64,000 nucleotides of DNA from Piezodorus guildinii (lineage: Eukaryota; Arthropoda; Insecta; Hemiptera; Pentatomidae). Positions 1 through 8,970 of this stretch are shown here, piece after piece. Each line of letters opens with the position of its first letter. The stretch's first letter is position 1. The translations under genes and the position numbers were made by a program. The notes under the pieces were generated by a model. It saw only the letters and a program-made list of their open reading frames with translations. It made no database searches and was not told where the DNA came from. The stretch covers positions 32,561,454-32,625,453 of the forward strand of contig CM041292.1 of NCBI GenBank assembly GCA_023052935.1, given 5' to 3'.

Positions 1-204
1 ACCACCGAATCCTCCCAACACTCACCGCAACTTCGAATCAAAAGATCAACTTCTACGAAACCTACCGTATCTCGGTTATTTTTTATTATTGCTCAAAATG
101 TTAAACGATTTATTTGTAATAATAGAAGAAACTAATTTCATAAATTAAACACATGTATCGGTATATTATAATTTTAAAAAATCATAATTTAATTGACTAT
201 CACT

Positions 205-560
205 ATAAAACAATCTGGTTCGCGTAAGACCATACTTTCACTTACCTCCGTTGTTAAAATCAATTTAAGACATTTAAAATACATTTAGAGATGAAATATT
301 AGTAAATTAAATTAAAAAGTTTAATGAATTGATTCCATATAAACATGTGTTTATTATTTGCTACAATCACCTGATTTAATCCGCTTTTCCTTACTCTAAA
401 GTAACTTTTACAGCTTTTCGCATAAGGCAATATTATTTCTAAAATCTTTAGCTTTTCAATAGTATTTTATAAGTTTATGTTACTAATTTTAAAAAACAAA
501 CAATAATTAGTTTTTTACAAATTCGTTAAACCTGTATATTTATATAAATTACAATAAATT
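205..560 (-). repeat. Partial copy of CTTTCACTTAC-terminus TIR repeat
   Basis: The segment starts with a tctggttcgcg block followed by CTTTCACTTACCTCCGTTGTT, the same end seen at 39770, and then runs into AT-rich sequence matching the interior of that family in reverse orientation. Only the terminal part is present. No coding capacity is visible. The rest of 1-205 and 560-1270 is AT-rich with nothing I recognise. Confidence 0.6.
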
Positions 561-1269
561 TAAAAAAATGTATATTAATGTTTCTTATTTTTCTTCTTTT
601 TTTTTCAGGTACGTCTTAAACCTGATGTTAAAAAGCTGGTCGGATCAACAACGGTAACTATGGTTCAGTTAGAATGTAATTTATTGTTTGTTCTTTATAG
701 TCAAGCCATATTACTGGTATATAATAAGATGCTAAGTTACACTCAAAATATTCGAATCTCGTATTCCAGTCTTTTATTTTTTCATTTCTTATGCCCAGTT
801 TAATATAATTTATATGTTTGAAGGTTCTATATGGTCTTAAATAATATCTACGCAACAGGATTTATATTCAATTCTGAAAAACTCAACCCGACTTCGCAGT
901 AAAATGCTAAGATGACTTAGAAAGCAAGTTTTAATGTTTAGTCCATTTAGAGACATAAACGATTTCAGTAATGTCTTTTGGCCAAAACAGACTCGGTTGC
1001 CGTCCTCTAAATACGTATAGTGTTAGAGCAGTAACTTTACCACCTGGTACTGAAACAGGTATTATATATGTGTATAATTAATTGAAAATGTTTATTATGA
1101 ATAAATAAATTACGAATAAGCTATAAATAAGTAAATAAAAAAATTAATAATAATAATTAATGATTCTTTGGGCTAAATGTAACCTTTTCATATTAGTATT
1201 CATAATAATGAAATTTATTATTAAACTGAAATTATCCAATTTTAGGAATATTAATATAATTCTTGCACC

Positions 1270-1300
<31 letters not shown>

Positions 1301-1590
1301 CCTCGGGTTCTGCAACTTGCGTCACATCCCGAAACTTAGTATTTCCGAACGCCAGTGCTCTCTATCCCTGCAGTCCTCCTTCGCCAAGCCTCTGGCCGCC
1401 ATGTCCTCCCTCACACTCTCTATCCACGTTTTGCGGGGTCTTCCTTGTCTTCGCCTCTTCTGCGGGGAGTACTTTATCATTTTATGTGCCCACCGCGTCC
1501 CTTCCATCCTCATGACATGGCCATACCACATGAGTCTCTTTTTTGATGTCTCATCAAGATATTTCACAAAAAACCGTTTTTTTCTGCAAA
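1270..1590 (-). mobile_element. 5'-truncated LINE 3' end (RT C-terminus)
   Basis: A minus-strand reading frame at 1322-1567 encodes a peptide with RLMWYGHVMRMEG and a later RQGRPRKTWIESV motif. These are typical of the extreme C-terminus of RTE/CR1-like LINE ORF2 proteins, after the reverse transcriptase. It is followed downstream on the minus strand by a long A tract (T on the plus strand, about 1271-1300), the expected retrotransposed 3' tail. Only about 80 codons remain, so this is a dead 5'-truncated copy. A second A run on the plus strand (about 1589-1608) bounds the other side. Confidence 0.75.
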
Positions 1591-1981
1591 AAAAAAAAAA
1601 AAAAAAAATAACGTTAAGAGAAAAACTCTTAATGTGCTTGAGGTCTGTTTATGATGGAATCCTTGAATATCGGCATCGTTCAAGAGGGACCATTGTAATA
1701 TTATTGTAGAATCATTAAGGATAGGAAGTCATAGTTTCACGACGAAGAGTAAATTTTATTTTATTTCTTGGAGTATGTATTAACCCTCCAATTTAGACAC
1801 CATACTTCAAGGTCTTTGTTGTTGGATTTAAGAGTTTGGTAAGCAATGATTGGACCAGTATCAGCAGAAAGCATGCTTGTATTGAGTTGTTTCACATGAA
1901 ATGTCCGTTTTTATAGTTTCTGAAATAAATAAAGGATTTTGCAGGTCTCTGTTGTTTTCTTCCGAATGTTTACGTATTTAA

Positions 1982-2803
1982 TGAGGAAGATGGTTGGGGG
2001 TGCAGTCATAAATTAAAAACACACATTTAAAATAATTGTTATTTTAATTATGTGCCGACGTTTCGGCCTACAATGTGGGCCTTCATCAGGGCTAAAAGAA
2101 ACAAGATAACAACCAATGTAATTATAGACTTAATAATGCGTTACTTATATAATAATAATATGACAGTAATAAATTATGGGAACATAAATAATATTAAATG
2201 TAAAATGATAATAAGATGACAATTATAAAGTATGGAAATAAGGTGACAGTTATAAAGTATGGAAATAAACAAAATTAAGATGATAGTTATAAAGTATGGA
2301 AGTAAACATAATTGAGATGATAATATTGTAATGAGAATATATAAAGAGAGACTAAGTAAATGAAAAAAATGATAAAGGAAAAATATGTGAACAATTAAAA
2401 TTTTAAATATTAACAATTTTGAGTTGATATATATATTAAATATAGGTAATATATTGAAAACATAGTTAAGAGTATAGGTAATATATAAAAAAAATATAGT
2501 CATTACAAAAGAGAAACAGTATGAATAAAAAATAATTTAAATTTTAAAATAATGTAATATTAAACTAATAATTATATGTCAGGATATGTAACGGAGAAAG
2601 ATATGAGTATGGAAAGGGGGAGAAAGAATTGGGCGATGAAAAAAGACCCTTATCAATAAGAAAAAAATACATACGTGACTCAACGTGAAGGCGTTGCCTA
2701 CAGGAGTGATGTTTCCCAGTTTAAAAAACGCTCATTGCGTGGAACGGAAAATATGAGAACTAGAATAATAATTTCTCTACGGTCAACAAAACTCCATCAT
2801 TAT
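1982..2803 (-). mobile_element. Penelope-like element fragment inserted in mariner
   Basis: This 822-bp insert interrupts the mariner remnant and is flanked by tttacgtatttaa (1969-1981) and tttacatatttaa (2804-2816), 12 of 13 identical, consistent with a target site duplication. It carries a hammerhead-like core on the minus strand, known from the terminal repeats of Penelope-like retroelements. It also holds a short tandem array (about 2205-2310) built on a tataaagtatggaa unit. No reverse transcriptase or GIY-YIG coding remains, so the family call rests on the ribozyme motif. Confidence 0.55.
2053..2092 (-). ncRNA. Hammerhead ribozyme-like core (copy 1)
   Basis: Read on the minus strand, CTGATGA (2083-2089) is followed by a GGCC...GGCC stem with inner ACATTGT pairing and then GAAA (2061-2064) and CGTC. 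This is the invariant hammerhead order: CUGAUGA, stem II, GAAA, short stem III, cleavage-type UH. One A in the 3' strand of stem II mispairs. Stem III would be extremely short, as described for Penelope-like elements. Activity is not shown by sequence alone. Confidence 0.65.
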
Positions 2804-3769
2804 TTTACATATTTAAAGTAAACAGTTACTAATCCTCTAATTTTGTATTATAAACATTAGCTTCCCAATCAATTACCCACTTTTTAGTATACCTCCAAAT
2901 ATGAACATGAAAACACGCGATTTTCGAGTAATATTTTTGTTCGATTTTAAACTCAGCCATTTAGCAGCTGAGGCGGCGAGAAATATTTGCAAGGCGTTTG
3001 GGGAAGGGAGTGTTAATAAACGGACCATTCGCCGTTGGTTTGCTAAGTTTTTAGCTGGGGATACCGACTTGGAAATCCTACTAGGCTAAAATGTATACAT
3101 GTATTATCGAAAAAGTTCTACCTATAGAACATTTAATAAGTCTTCAAACCGTATGGCTGAGCCTCACATTTCATTTGAATCGTGACAAAACACTTTCAAA
3201 TTCTCCTTGGATAATATATTTGCACAGTTGCAGGAGTGGGTTTGATTGCTACTAGAAGTGTAGCTGCCAGCTCGACAGGTACAGACCTGGGGCACAGCGG
3301 GCTGCCTTGACTCTACTGCTTTGTTCCCAAGTCATGAATAATGGAAAGATCCTATTCAAATTTTAGCCGAGGACATGGAAAGAGAGAATTGCCTCTTTTT
3401 GTGACTGAGTTCCAACTACCGCAATCCTTATATGGCTTTATTTCTTAATAGAGAGCTCTGGGATAGAAGCTTTTGTCATGTTTTCACGCATTTTTTTTTT
3501 CTCTGTAGTCGTTTCTTAAGAGCGAAACAAAAAATAATACAATGGGGTAACACTTATCGAACGTAATAAGGATTGAAAAGACGTCCCTCTGTATATTAGC
3601 ACTTGTGTCACCCAGGGACGCAGCTATGAGAGAAGGAAGAAACACTCTACGATCCAAAAGAATTTTGAAAATTCTAGAAATTCAGGAAAATTATATTTGA
3701 AGGATATGAGAAAATAACCGCGTTTAAGCCCATATTCAAAATTGAAATTTTTATATTGCAACAGCTTTG

Positions 3770-4270
3770 TCTGAAACAAAAAATCTGGTGTGCACTACAC
3801 ACGACTTTAATATCCGATGTTAAAGAATTAAACCATTAATGAACTTTTAAATTAAGTTAAGAGTTAATTTTTTTTAAAGAATTACACTTAGTTTTGATGG
3901 ATTAATTTATAATATGATAATAATTATTATGTACAATAATCACATAAGTATATGTCCTTGTTGTCTTTCTACATTCTACGTTTTACAGCTTTGTAGGTAT
4001 AAAATATAACATTTTTTTCTTAAATCCGTATAAATTACTAATTATGTGTTCATAAAGATCCAAAAACAAAAAAAAAAAAAATTGCACTTTCCTCCATTAG
4101 TTGTTTAACAAATTCGTTCTTCTTGTATATTTAGCCATTTTCTATTAATGCTAATGAAATGTGTGTGCTTTTTTTTTCGATTCAACAAATTTAATAGTAC
4201 TTTAGAGAATGAATATTTTAAATATCGGGATTTAAAGCGCTTTCAGATTGTTTCAATGATAATGAAACAT
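3770..4270 (-). repeat. Diverged copy of CTTTCACTTAC-family repeat
   Basis: It begins with a degenerate tctggtgtgcac block and contains family interior blocks in reverse orientation, such as a TACTTTAGAGAATGAA stretch near 4199 and a region matching the 'nothing but AT plus cccatcagactatttt' interior. The identity is low. The preceding stretch, 3090-3770, holds no gene or repeat I can name. Confidence 0.4.
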
Positions 4271-4484
4271 ATTAAATCCCGTTAACTTTTACATCGAATT
4301 TAAACGAAATCTTTGTGTTGTGATGAAAACTGTAAACATATTTAAATGCCATTATCTAAAGTGCCTCTTCAGGTAAGCCGATTTTGATGAAAAAGTTGTC
4401 CCTTTCTTACGACTTTTCGGTGGAAAGGGAAGGAATAGCTTAGCATACAAAGAGAGTTCGCTACGAAAAGAAGTATCATCGCTT

Positions 4485-4757
4485 GTGGGGTCACCAGTTG
4501 CATAGGGGCAAGCATAACAGCCTTCTATTCCCAAGTTTCAAATCTGCAGGTGGCCCTAGGATTTTTTTTGGAAGTTAAAAATCCTTAGTTATACCGTCCT
4601 TCGGAGGGGACGTAAAAAGGTGTTCCCTAGGCTGTGTGAGGTCAGGTACTCCTTTAAGATTCCCATCCTTAGTAATCCTAGACAGGCAAAATTTAGGACT
4701 ACCACTCTAACATCGTCCAATTAGCCACAGTAGCATAAAGGGGCGTAAAATAAATCA
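4485..4757 (+). repeat. SINE family A copy (tRNA-headed)
   Basis: The head (ggggtcaccagttgcatagg...) resembles a degenerate tRNA. The body has the family's central block CCGTCCTTCGGAGGGGAC and the tail motif CATCGTCC...TAGCCACAGTAGCA. Matching copies occur at 4890, 11590, 16918, 49147 and 52632, and partial ones at 51605 and 63460. The family 3' end is normally gacgttaaatgaataaac. Confidence 0.75.
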
Positions 4758-4829
4758 TTGCTAGTAACACACGAAACTATTTCTTTTCATAATGATGAAG
4801 ATATATTTATTATTTCCCAATTATTATAT

Positions 4830-5160
4830 GTTTTGTTTTATTTATTTCTGTTTTTAACGTTAACGTCTCTTCATGATACTGTGACTAATCGGATCACCAG
4901 TCTTTTTTGGGCAAGGTCGCGGGTTCAAACCCTACAGAAACCTCTAGGATTTTTAAAAAGGAGTAAACATGTTCAAACTATACTGGCACTCGGAAGTATA
5001 TTTAAAGTTGTGGTATCGGGCATGTATAATGTCTTGGTTTTTTCAAAAACCTATTTCCTAGCAAAGCTCGAATACAGAAAATTTAGGTATCCTACTGTAG
5101 CATCTTTTTATTTACTAATTAAACTACTGTAGTAAACTTTAAGTGATGTTAGGTGAATAA
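4830..5160 (+). repeat. SINE family A copy with head-to-head fragment
   Basis: A plus-strand copy from about 4890 has a good B-box-like gcgggttcaaaccc (4917-4930), the tail block GTAGCATC and the family 3' end ending in gaataaac near 5160. Immediately upstream (about 4830-4890) lies a short minus-oriented 3' fragment of the same family (reverse of the ..gactaatcgg.. tail), giving a head-to-head junction. From 5160 to 6000 I see only AT-rich DNA and an A13 run at about 5769-5781. Confidence 0.6.
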
Positions 5161-6003
5161 ACTAAAGTATAAAATGAAATAATTTAAAGAAATTGGCTTT
5201 TAAACATGACTAAGGAGGAGTTAAAGGGAATAAAAAAAAAAACACAAGACACAACTAGGAAAAACATCACTACTGCAAAACTCTTCACATTAAAAACAAA
5301 AACATACATTGGTTTAACCTCTTAATACTTACATGAGAATTAGAAAACTTTTCTTTATTCCAAAATCGTTCAACATTTTATCATAATATGAAGAAGTAAA
5401 TGACTTTGCGTTTAATGCATATTGAATTAAATCTTAATATGAAAAAGCTTGAATTTTTCTGTTGTATTATTGCACCAAATCATCATATATTTCTTCTTAA
5501 ACGTGGCAATCCAATCAGATTTGCAAATCACCAATTCAGATTAAAATTTAAATCCATGAAAAACTCCTTTCCACTTAACATAGTTTTCTATCATTAGCTC
5601 CTCTTCAATTCGTAATCCTCGAGGTTCTAAAAGAAGATGCCCCGAGACTTCTTGTTTTAAAATGTTTTACAGAGCGCTGCGATGGTGGCGTCTTCATGTA
5701 TTCATGTCAGTTCTAATCATCACATTACTTGTTGAATATAATAACAGTGTAAATATCAATAAATATTAAAAAAAAAAAAATCTTTAAAAGATCAAATATT
5801 ACTAACCTGCGTTATTTTCTTGAAGAAGCATAATTTTTTAATTAGTCGATAGTTTTTAACTGTAAAAAAGCTAAGGGAAAATAAATAATTAAGCTAATAA
5901 TCGATACTAAAAACTCCGTATTTTCACATTCAATAAAATATGTATCCTTCTACTTGTTATTATTTTAATCTTAATTTTTCAAAAGATATTCTGTTTGTTT
6001 CAG

Positions 6004-6005
<2 letters not shown>

Positions 6006-6045
<40 letters not shown>

Positions 6046-6053
6046 ATATATAA
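6006..6053. repeat. (AT)n microsatellite
   Basis: An almost pure AT dinucleotide tract with TTA interruptions abuts the 5' end of the gypsy-type element. A similar tract abuts its 3' end, suggesting insertion into an AT array. Confidence 0.95.
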
Positions 6054-6062
6054 ATTATAATA

Positions 6063-6259
6063 TGTAATTATATCATAATTTAGTTTTAGATAGTGTTGCC
6101 ATTTATCATAGTGACAAAGTGTGATCACATGTGTTTTTAAAGATTGGGTAGGTTACATATGAGCTCTGACTGTTAGCTTCTAGATAGAGTAGAAAGGGAC
6201 TTTTTATTCAATTCTACTATTTTAGAATCGTCTAAAGTCTACTTTCTTTAAGAATTACA
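6063..6259 (+). repeat. 5' LTR of gypsy-type element
   Basis: It is 197 bp and starts TGTAATTATATCATAATTTA. It matches the 3' LTR at every base except two 1-bp indels near the start, which may instead reflect an ambiguous alignment in AT-rich sequence. The identical remainder shows that insertion was recent. Confidence 0.9.
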
Positions 6260-6270
6260 AATTGAATAAA
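6260..6270 (+). promoter_or_regulatory. Candidate self-priming primer-binding site
   Basis: The bases directly after the LTR, AATTGAATAAA, do not look like the complement of a tRNA 3' end (no TGG start). They are a perfect 11-nt reverse complement of TTTATTCAATT inside the LTR (6203-6213). Tf1-type retroelements prime from the transcript's own 5' end in this way. The transcription start is unknown, so this is an inference. Confidence 0.4.
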
Positions 6271-6283
6271 AGTCTACTCAACT

Positions 6284-7459
6284 ATGGCTTCAAGTAAGAA
6301 ACTTCATGTCCATATTGTCAAGAGAGGAGAAGCAAAGTATGAGTTAACTGCTCTGTCTGTGGACAAGGTTGTATGGTACGGTTTACCAGATCAGTTAAAG
6401 GATTTGGACTTGCACAAAGAACTATTAGCAAGTAAAACAATTGTGAGTATGAAAAATTCTATCACTAAATTAGGAGGTTATAGAAAAGTTGCTATTGCTT
6501 TTAAACCGGAATTGAAAAATAAATATTTAGATGAAGATGATAACTTCAGAATTAGTGATCACTATTTAGAAGAATATAATGTAGATGAAGCTAGTGCTAT
6601 GGATATTGCATTAGGGGAAACAAAAACAGCCAACGAGGTTTTTTTGATCAAACGTATTAAGGAATTAGAGGACCGTATTTCAACTACTTATGCAGTAACT
6701 TTAAGTGAAATAGAACACAAATTTCTTTTAAGCAAGTTTAATGGAAAGCAAGAAGCTTTAAATTGGATAACCTCTTTTGAGAAGGAATGTATCAGATTTA
6801 AGATATTTAATGGTTCCACCAGGGTAGAAGCTTTAAAGTTGTTTATGGATGGTAATGCAAAAGAATGGTACGGTTCAAGTTTAATTAAATTACCAATAGC
6901 TGATTGGGAAGTTTGGAAAAATTCATTTTTATTAGTTTATGGCAGAAAGGGTTGGACGGCGATTCGCACAGCATTCAATTACAAGTATATGTTCGGTTCG
7001 CTGATCGATTATGTTCTCAAGAAAGAACGTTTGCTGTTGGAAGCTGACAAAGATATGCCCGAAATGTATAGAGTATATCAAATAGTGTATAATTTACCCC
7101 TAGATGTTCAGGATAGGCTTAATAGGGATAATATAGAGACAGTAAATGATATTTTGAGAGAAATGAAAAATTTTAATGATTCTTACGTGATGAAGAAAAT
7201 ATTGGAAAAAAAACAAAATGTAGAGACGAAGAAGACTGACATGGTGAAAAGAAAAACGGAAAAAGTAAATGCTATGGAGAGAAGACCATGCACCATATGC
7301 GAGGAACTTGGTTTTAAAAATCGTTTTCATCCAACATCAGTATGCAGAAATAAACCGTATCAAAATAAAAATGTAGTTAATATGACGGAACTGGATGACG
7401 GCTTGAAAACTGATCTTTCGGGAATTGAAATTCAAAATGAAGAGATTTCAAAAAACTAA
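6284..7459 (+). CDS. gag: Gag-like protein of gypsy-type element
   Basis: This 391-aa ORF begins with the first ATG, 25 bases after the LTR. The N-terminal 110 residues are unrecognised. Residues about 150-300 look like a retrotransposon gag capsid region (motifs ALNWITSFEKEC, LFMDGNAKEWY and a later NLPLDVQDRL). Near residues 335-355 a single zinc-knuckle-like motif is CX2CX9HX4C rather than the canonical CX2CX4HX4C. It would form the particle and bind element RNA. The stop codon at 7457-7459 is immediately preceded by a slippery heptamer, so Gag is probably the major product and Gag-Pol the minor frameshift product. I see no internal stops or breaks. Confidence 0.9.
   Translation: MASSKKLHVHIVKRGEAKYELTALSVDKVVWYGLPDQLKDLDLHKELLASKTIVSMKNSITKLGGYRKVAIAFKPELKNKYLDEDDNFRISDHYLEEYNVDEASAMDIALGETKTANEVFLIKRIKELEDRISTTYAVTLSEIEHKFLLSKFNGKQEALNWITSFEKECIRFKIFNGSTRVEALKLFMDGNAKEWYGSSLIKLPIADWEVWKNSFLLVYGRKGWTAIRTAFNYKYMFGSLIDYVLKKERLLLEADKDMPEMYRVYQIVYNLPLDVQDRLNRDNIETVNDILREMKNFNDSYVMKKILEKKQNVETKKTDMVKRKTEKVNAMERRPCTICEELGFKNRFHPTSVCRNKPYQNKNVVNMTELDDGLKTDLSGIEIQNEEISKN
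7450..7456 (+). promoter_or_regulatory. -1 ribosomal frameshift site A_AAA_AAC
   Basis: In the gag frame the codons read tca aaa aac taa. The bases 7450-7456 therefore form A AAA AAC, a classic -1 slippery heptamer, directly before the gag stop. The -1 frame is open through the gag stop and continues into the protease. A downstream stimulatory structure is not obvious by eye. Confidence 0.75.
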
Positions 7460-8970
7460 ATGGCCCGGAAAAGCTCACACCATGTACATTAATCAAGATT
7501 AACGTAGAAGTGGACAGAAATAAAGTAGTAACAGCTGTTTATGATAACGGTTCTACTTGTTCATTGGTTAATGAAAAGCTTGTTCGTTTATTGAAATCGG
7601 AATTGCTCTCTAATAGAAGTATTTTGAAAACTATCAGTGGTGTGAATTTTTGCAAAAGCCGGGCTAGCCTTCGTTTAAAAATAGGGGAAATAGAAGATAC
7701 ACTTAACCTATATGTTGTTAAAAATAGTAACTTCAGTTACGATTTATTACTTGGTTTAGATGCTATAAAGAAGTTTAAACTTATACAAGATGAAAATCTA
7801 AGAATTAAACAGAAAACAAAGGACAGCATAATCGAAGTGAAAAGCGCGAGAATCGACAAGGATTCTTCGAAAGTTGTAACCAGAGAAGATAAATCAATAT
7901 TGAATGATGAATCATTCGGAAATGATAAGAATTCCTTAGAAGTAAATTTAGAATATTTGGATGAAAATAAAAAGCATGACATTATGAAGATGTTAAATGA
8001 ATACGAAAGGTGTTTTGCCAATAATAAGTTTGACGTGGGGATAGTTGGAGATAGCGAAGCTCACATTAAATTGAAAGAGGACAGATATATTTCACGGAAA
8101 CCATATAGATGTTCTTACCCTGATCAAGAGGAAATAGACTCACAAATTTCCAAATTATTAGAAAATGATTTGATTGAAGAATCGAGTTCACCTTTTGCAT
8201 CACCTGTAACATTAGCATTCAAGAAAGAAGATGGGAAAAGAACGCGGCTATGTGTTGATTTTCGCGAACTAAACAAGTTAGTAGTGCCTGAGCCCCAACC
8301 ATTTCCCAGAATCGATGATCTAGTAGTGAATGTCGGTGACTGCAGCTGGTTTACTGCTTTAGATATCAACTCGGCTTTTTGGTCTATACCTCTTCGAATG
8401 AAAGATCGGAAAAAGACAGCATTTATAACGCAAAAAGGCCATTGGCAATGGAAAGTCCTACCGTTTGGTTTTAAAAATTCACCAGCTATCTTTCAACGAA
8501 TTTTGGCAGGTATTTTACGTAAACACAGTTTAAGTAGTTTTTGTGTAAATTACATTGATGACATTTTGATTTTTTCACAATCTTATGAAGAACATCTGAA
8601 ACATTTGGGCTTAGTCTTTGAAGCAGTTAAGAAAGAAGGGCTTAAATTAAAGCTAGTGAAATGTGGTTTCGCTATGCGTTCAGTGAAATACTTAGGCCAC
8701 GTAATAGAATATGGCAAGGTTCGTCCGATCAATGATAATTTGATTGCAATAAAAGAATTTCAACGTCCTACGACAAGAAAAATGGTTCGTCAACTTCTGG
8801 GGAAAATTAATTTTTATCGAAAATTCATCGATCATTGTACAGAGAGATTAGCCCCATTACATAATCTGTTGAAGAAAGACGAAAAATTTATATGGTCTGA
8901 TAAATGTGAATCGTGTTTTCAAGAATTAAAGTTATATCTAATGTACAGCACCAGTCTTAGCAATCTATGA
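7453..8970 (+). CDS. pol: Pol, first part: aspartic protease and reverse transcriptase
   Basis: This frame is -1 relative to gag and has no ATG near its opening, which fits expression by frameshifting. The protease active site reads YDNGSTCSLV, an Asp-Asn-Gly where Asp-Ser/Thr-Gly is usual. The reverse transcriptase follows, with LCVDFRELNKL, FTALDINSAFW, LPFGFKNSPAIFQRIL and the catalytic YIDD box (8551-8562), then the KYLGHVIEYGKVRP and LLGKINFYRKFI connection motifs. The frame runs into a spurious TGA at 8968-8970 after a single-position shift between about 8942 and 8970. The RNase H and integrase continue in the next frame, so this copy's Pol is truncated. Confidence 0.9.
   Translation, partial: KLNGPEKLTPCTLIKINVEVDRNKVVTAVYDNGSTCSLVNEKLVRLLKSELLSNRSILKTISGVNFCKSRASLRLKIGEIEDTLNLYVVKNSNFSYDLLLGLDAIKKFKLIQDENLRIKQKTKDSIIEVKSARIDKDSSKVVTREDKSILNDESFGNDKNSLEVNLEYLDENKKHDIMKMLNEYERCFANNKFDVGIVGDSEAHIKLKEDRYISRKPYRCSYPDQEEIDSQISKLLENDLIEESSSPFASPVTLAFKKEDGKRTRLCVDFRELNKLVVPEPQPFPRIDDLVVNVGDCSWFTALDINSAFWSIPLRMKDRKKTAFITQKGHWQWKVLPFGFKNSPAIFQRILAGILRKHSLSSFCVNYIDDILIFSQSYEEHLKHLGLVFEAVKKEGLKLKLVKCGFAMRSVKYLGHVIEYGKVRPINDNLIAIKEFQRPTTRKMVRQLLGKINFYRKFIDHCTERLAPLHNLLKKDEKFIWSDKCESCFQELKLYLMYSTSLSNL

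Larger units (their letters stand above)
1887..3089 (+). mobile_element. mariner-like element remnant, split by an insertion
   Basis: The 5' terminal sequence (TTGTTTCACATGAAATGTCC) and leader at 1887-1981 match, in reverse complement, the end of the mariner copy at 41266-42176. Homology resumes at 2804 and runs through the transposase start at 2901. The short frame 2901-3089 keeps the N-terminal helix-turn-helix region (motifs NKRTIRRWFAKF and TDLE) and then stops, so the catalytic DDD part is missing. Between the halves lies an insertion of about 820 bp flanked by a 13-bp imperfect duplication. The element is inactive. Confidence 0.8.

Noticed and set aside
1263..1709. 148-codon plus-strand frame starting with a Phe run
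   Set aside because: It is antisense to the LINE fragment and driven by T and A homopolymers.
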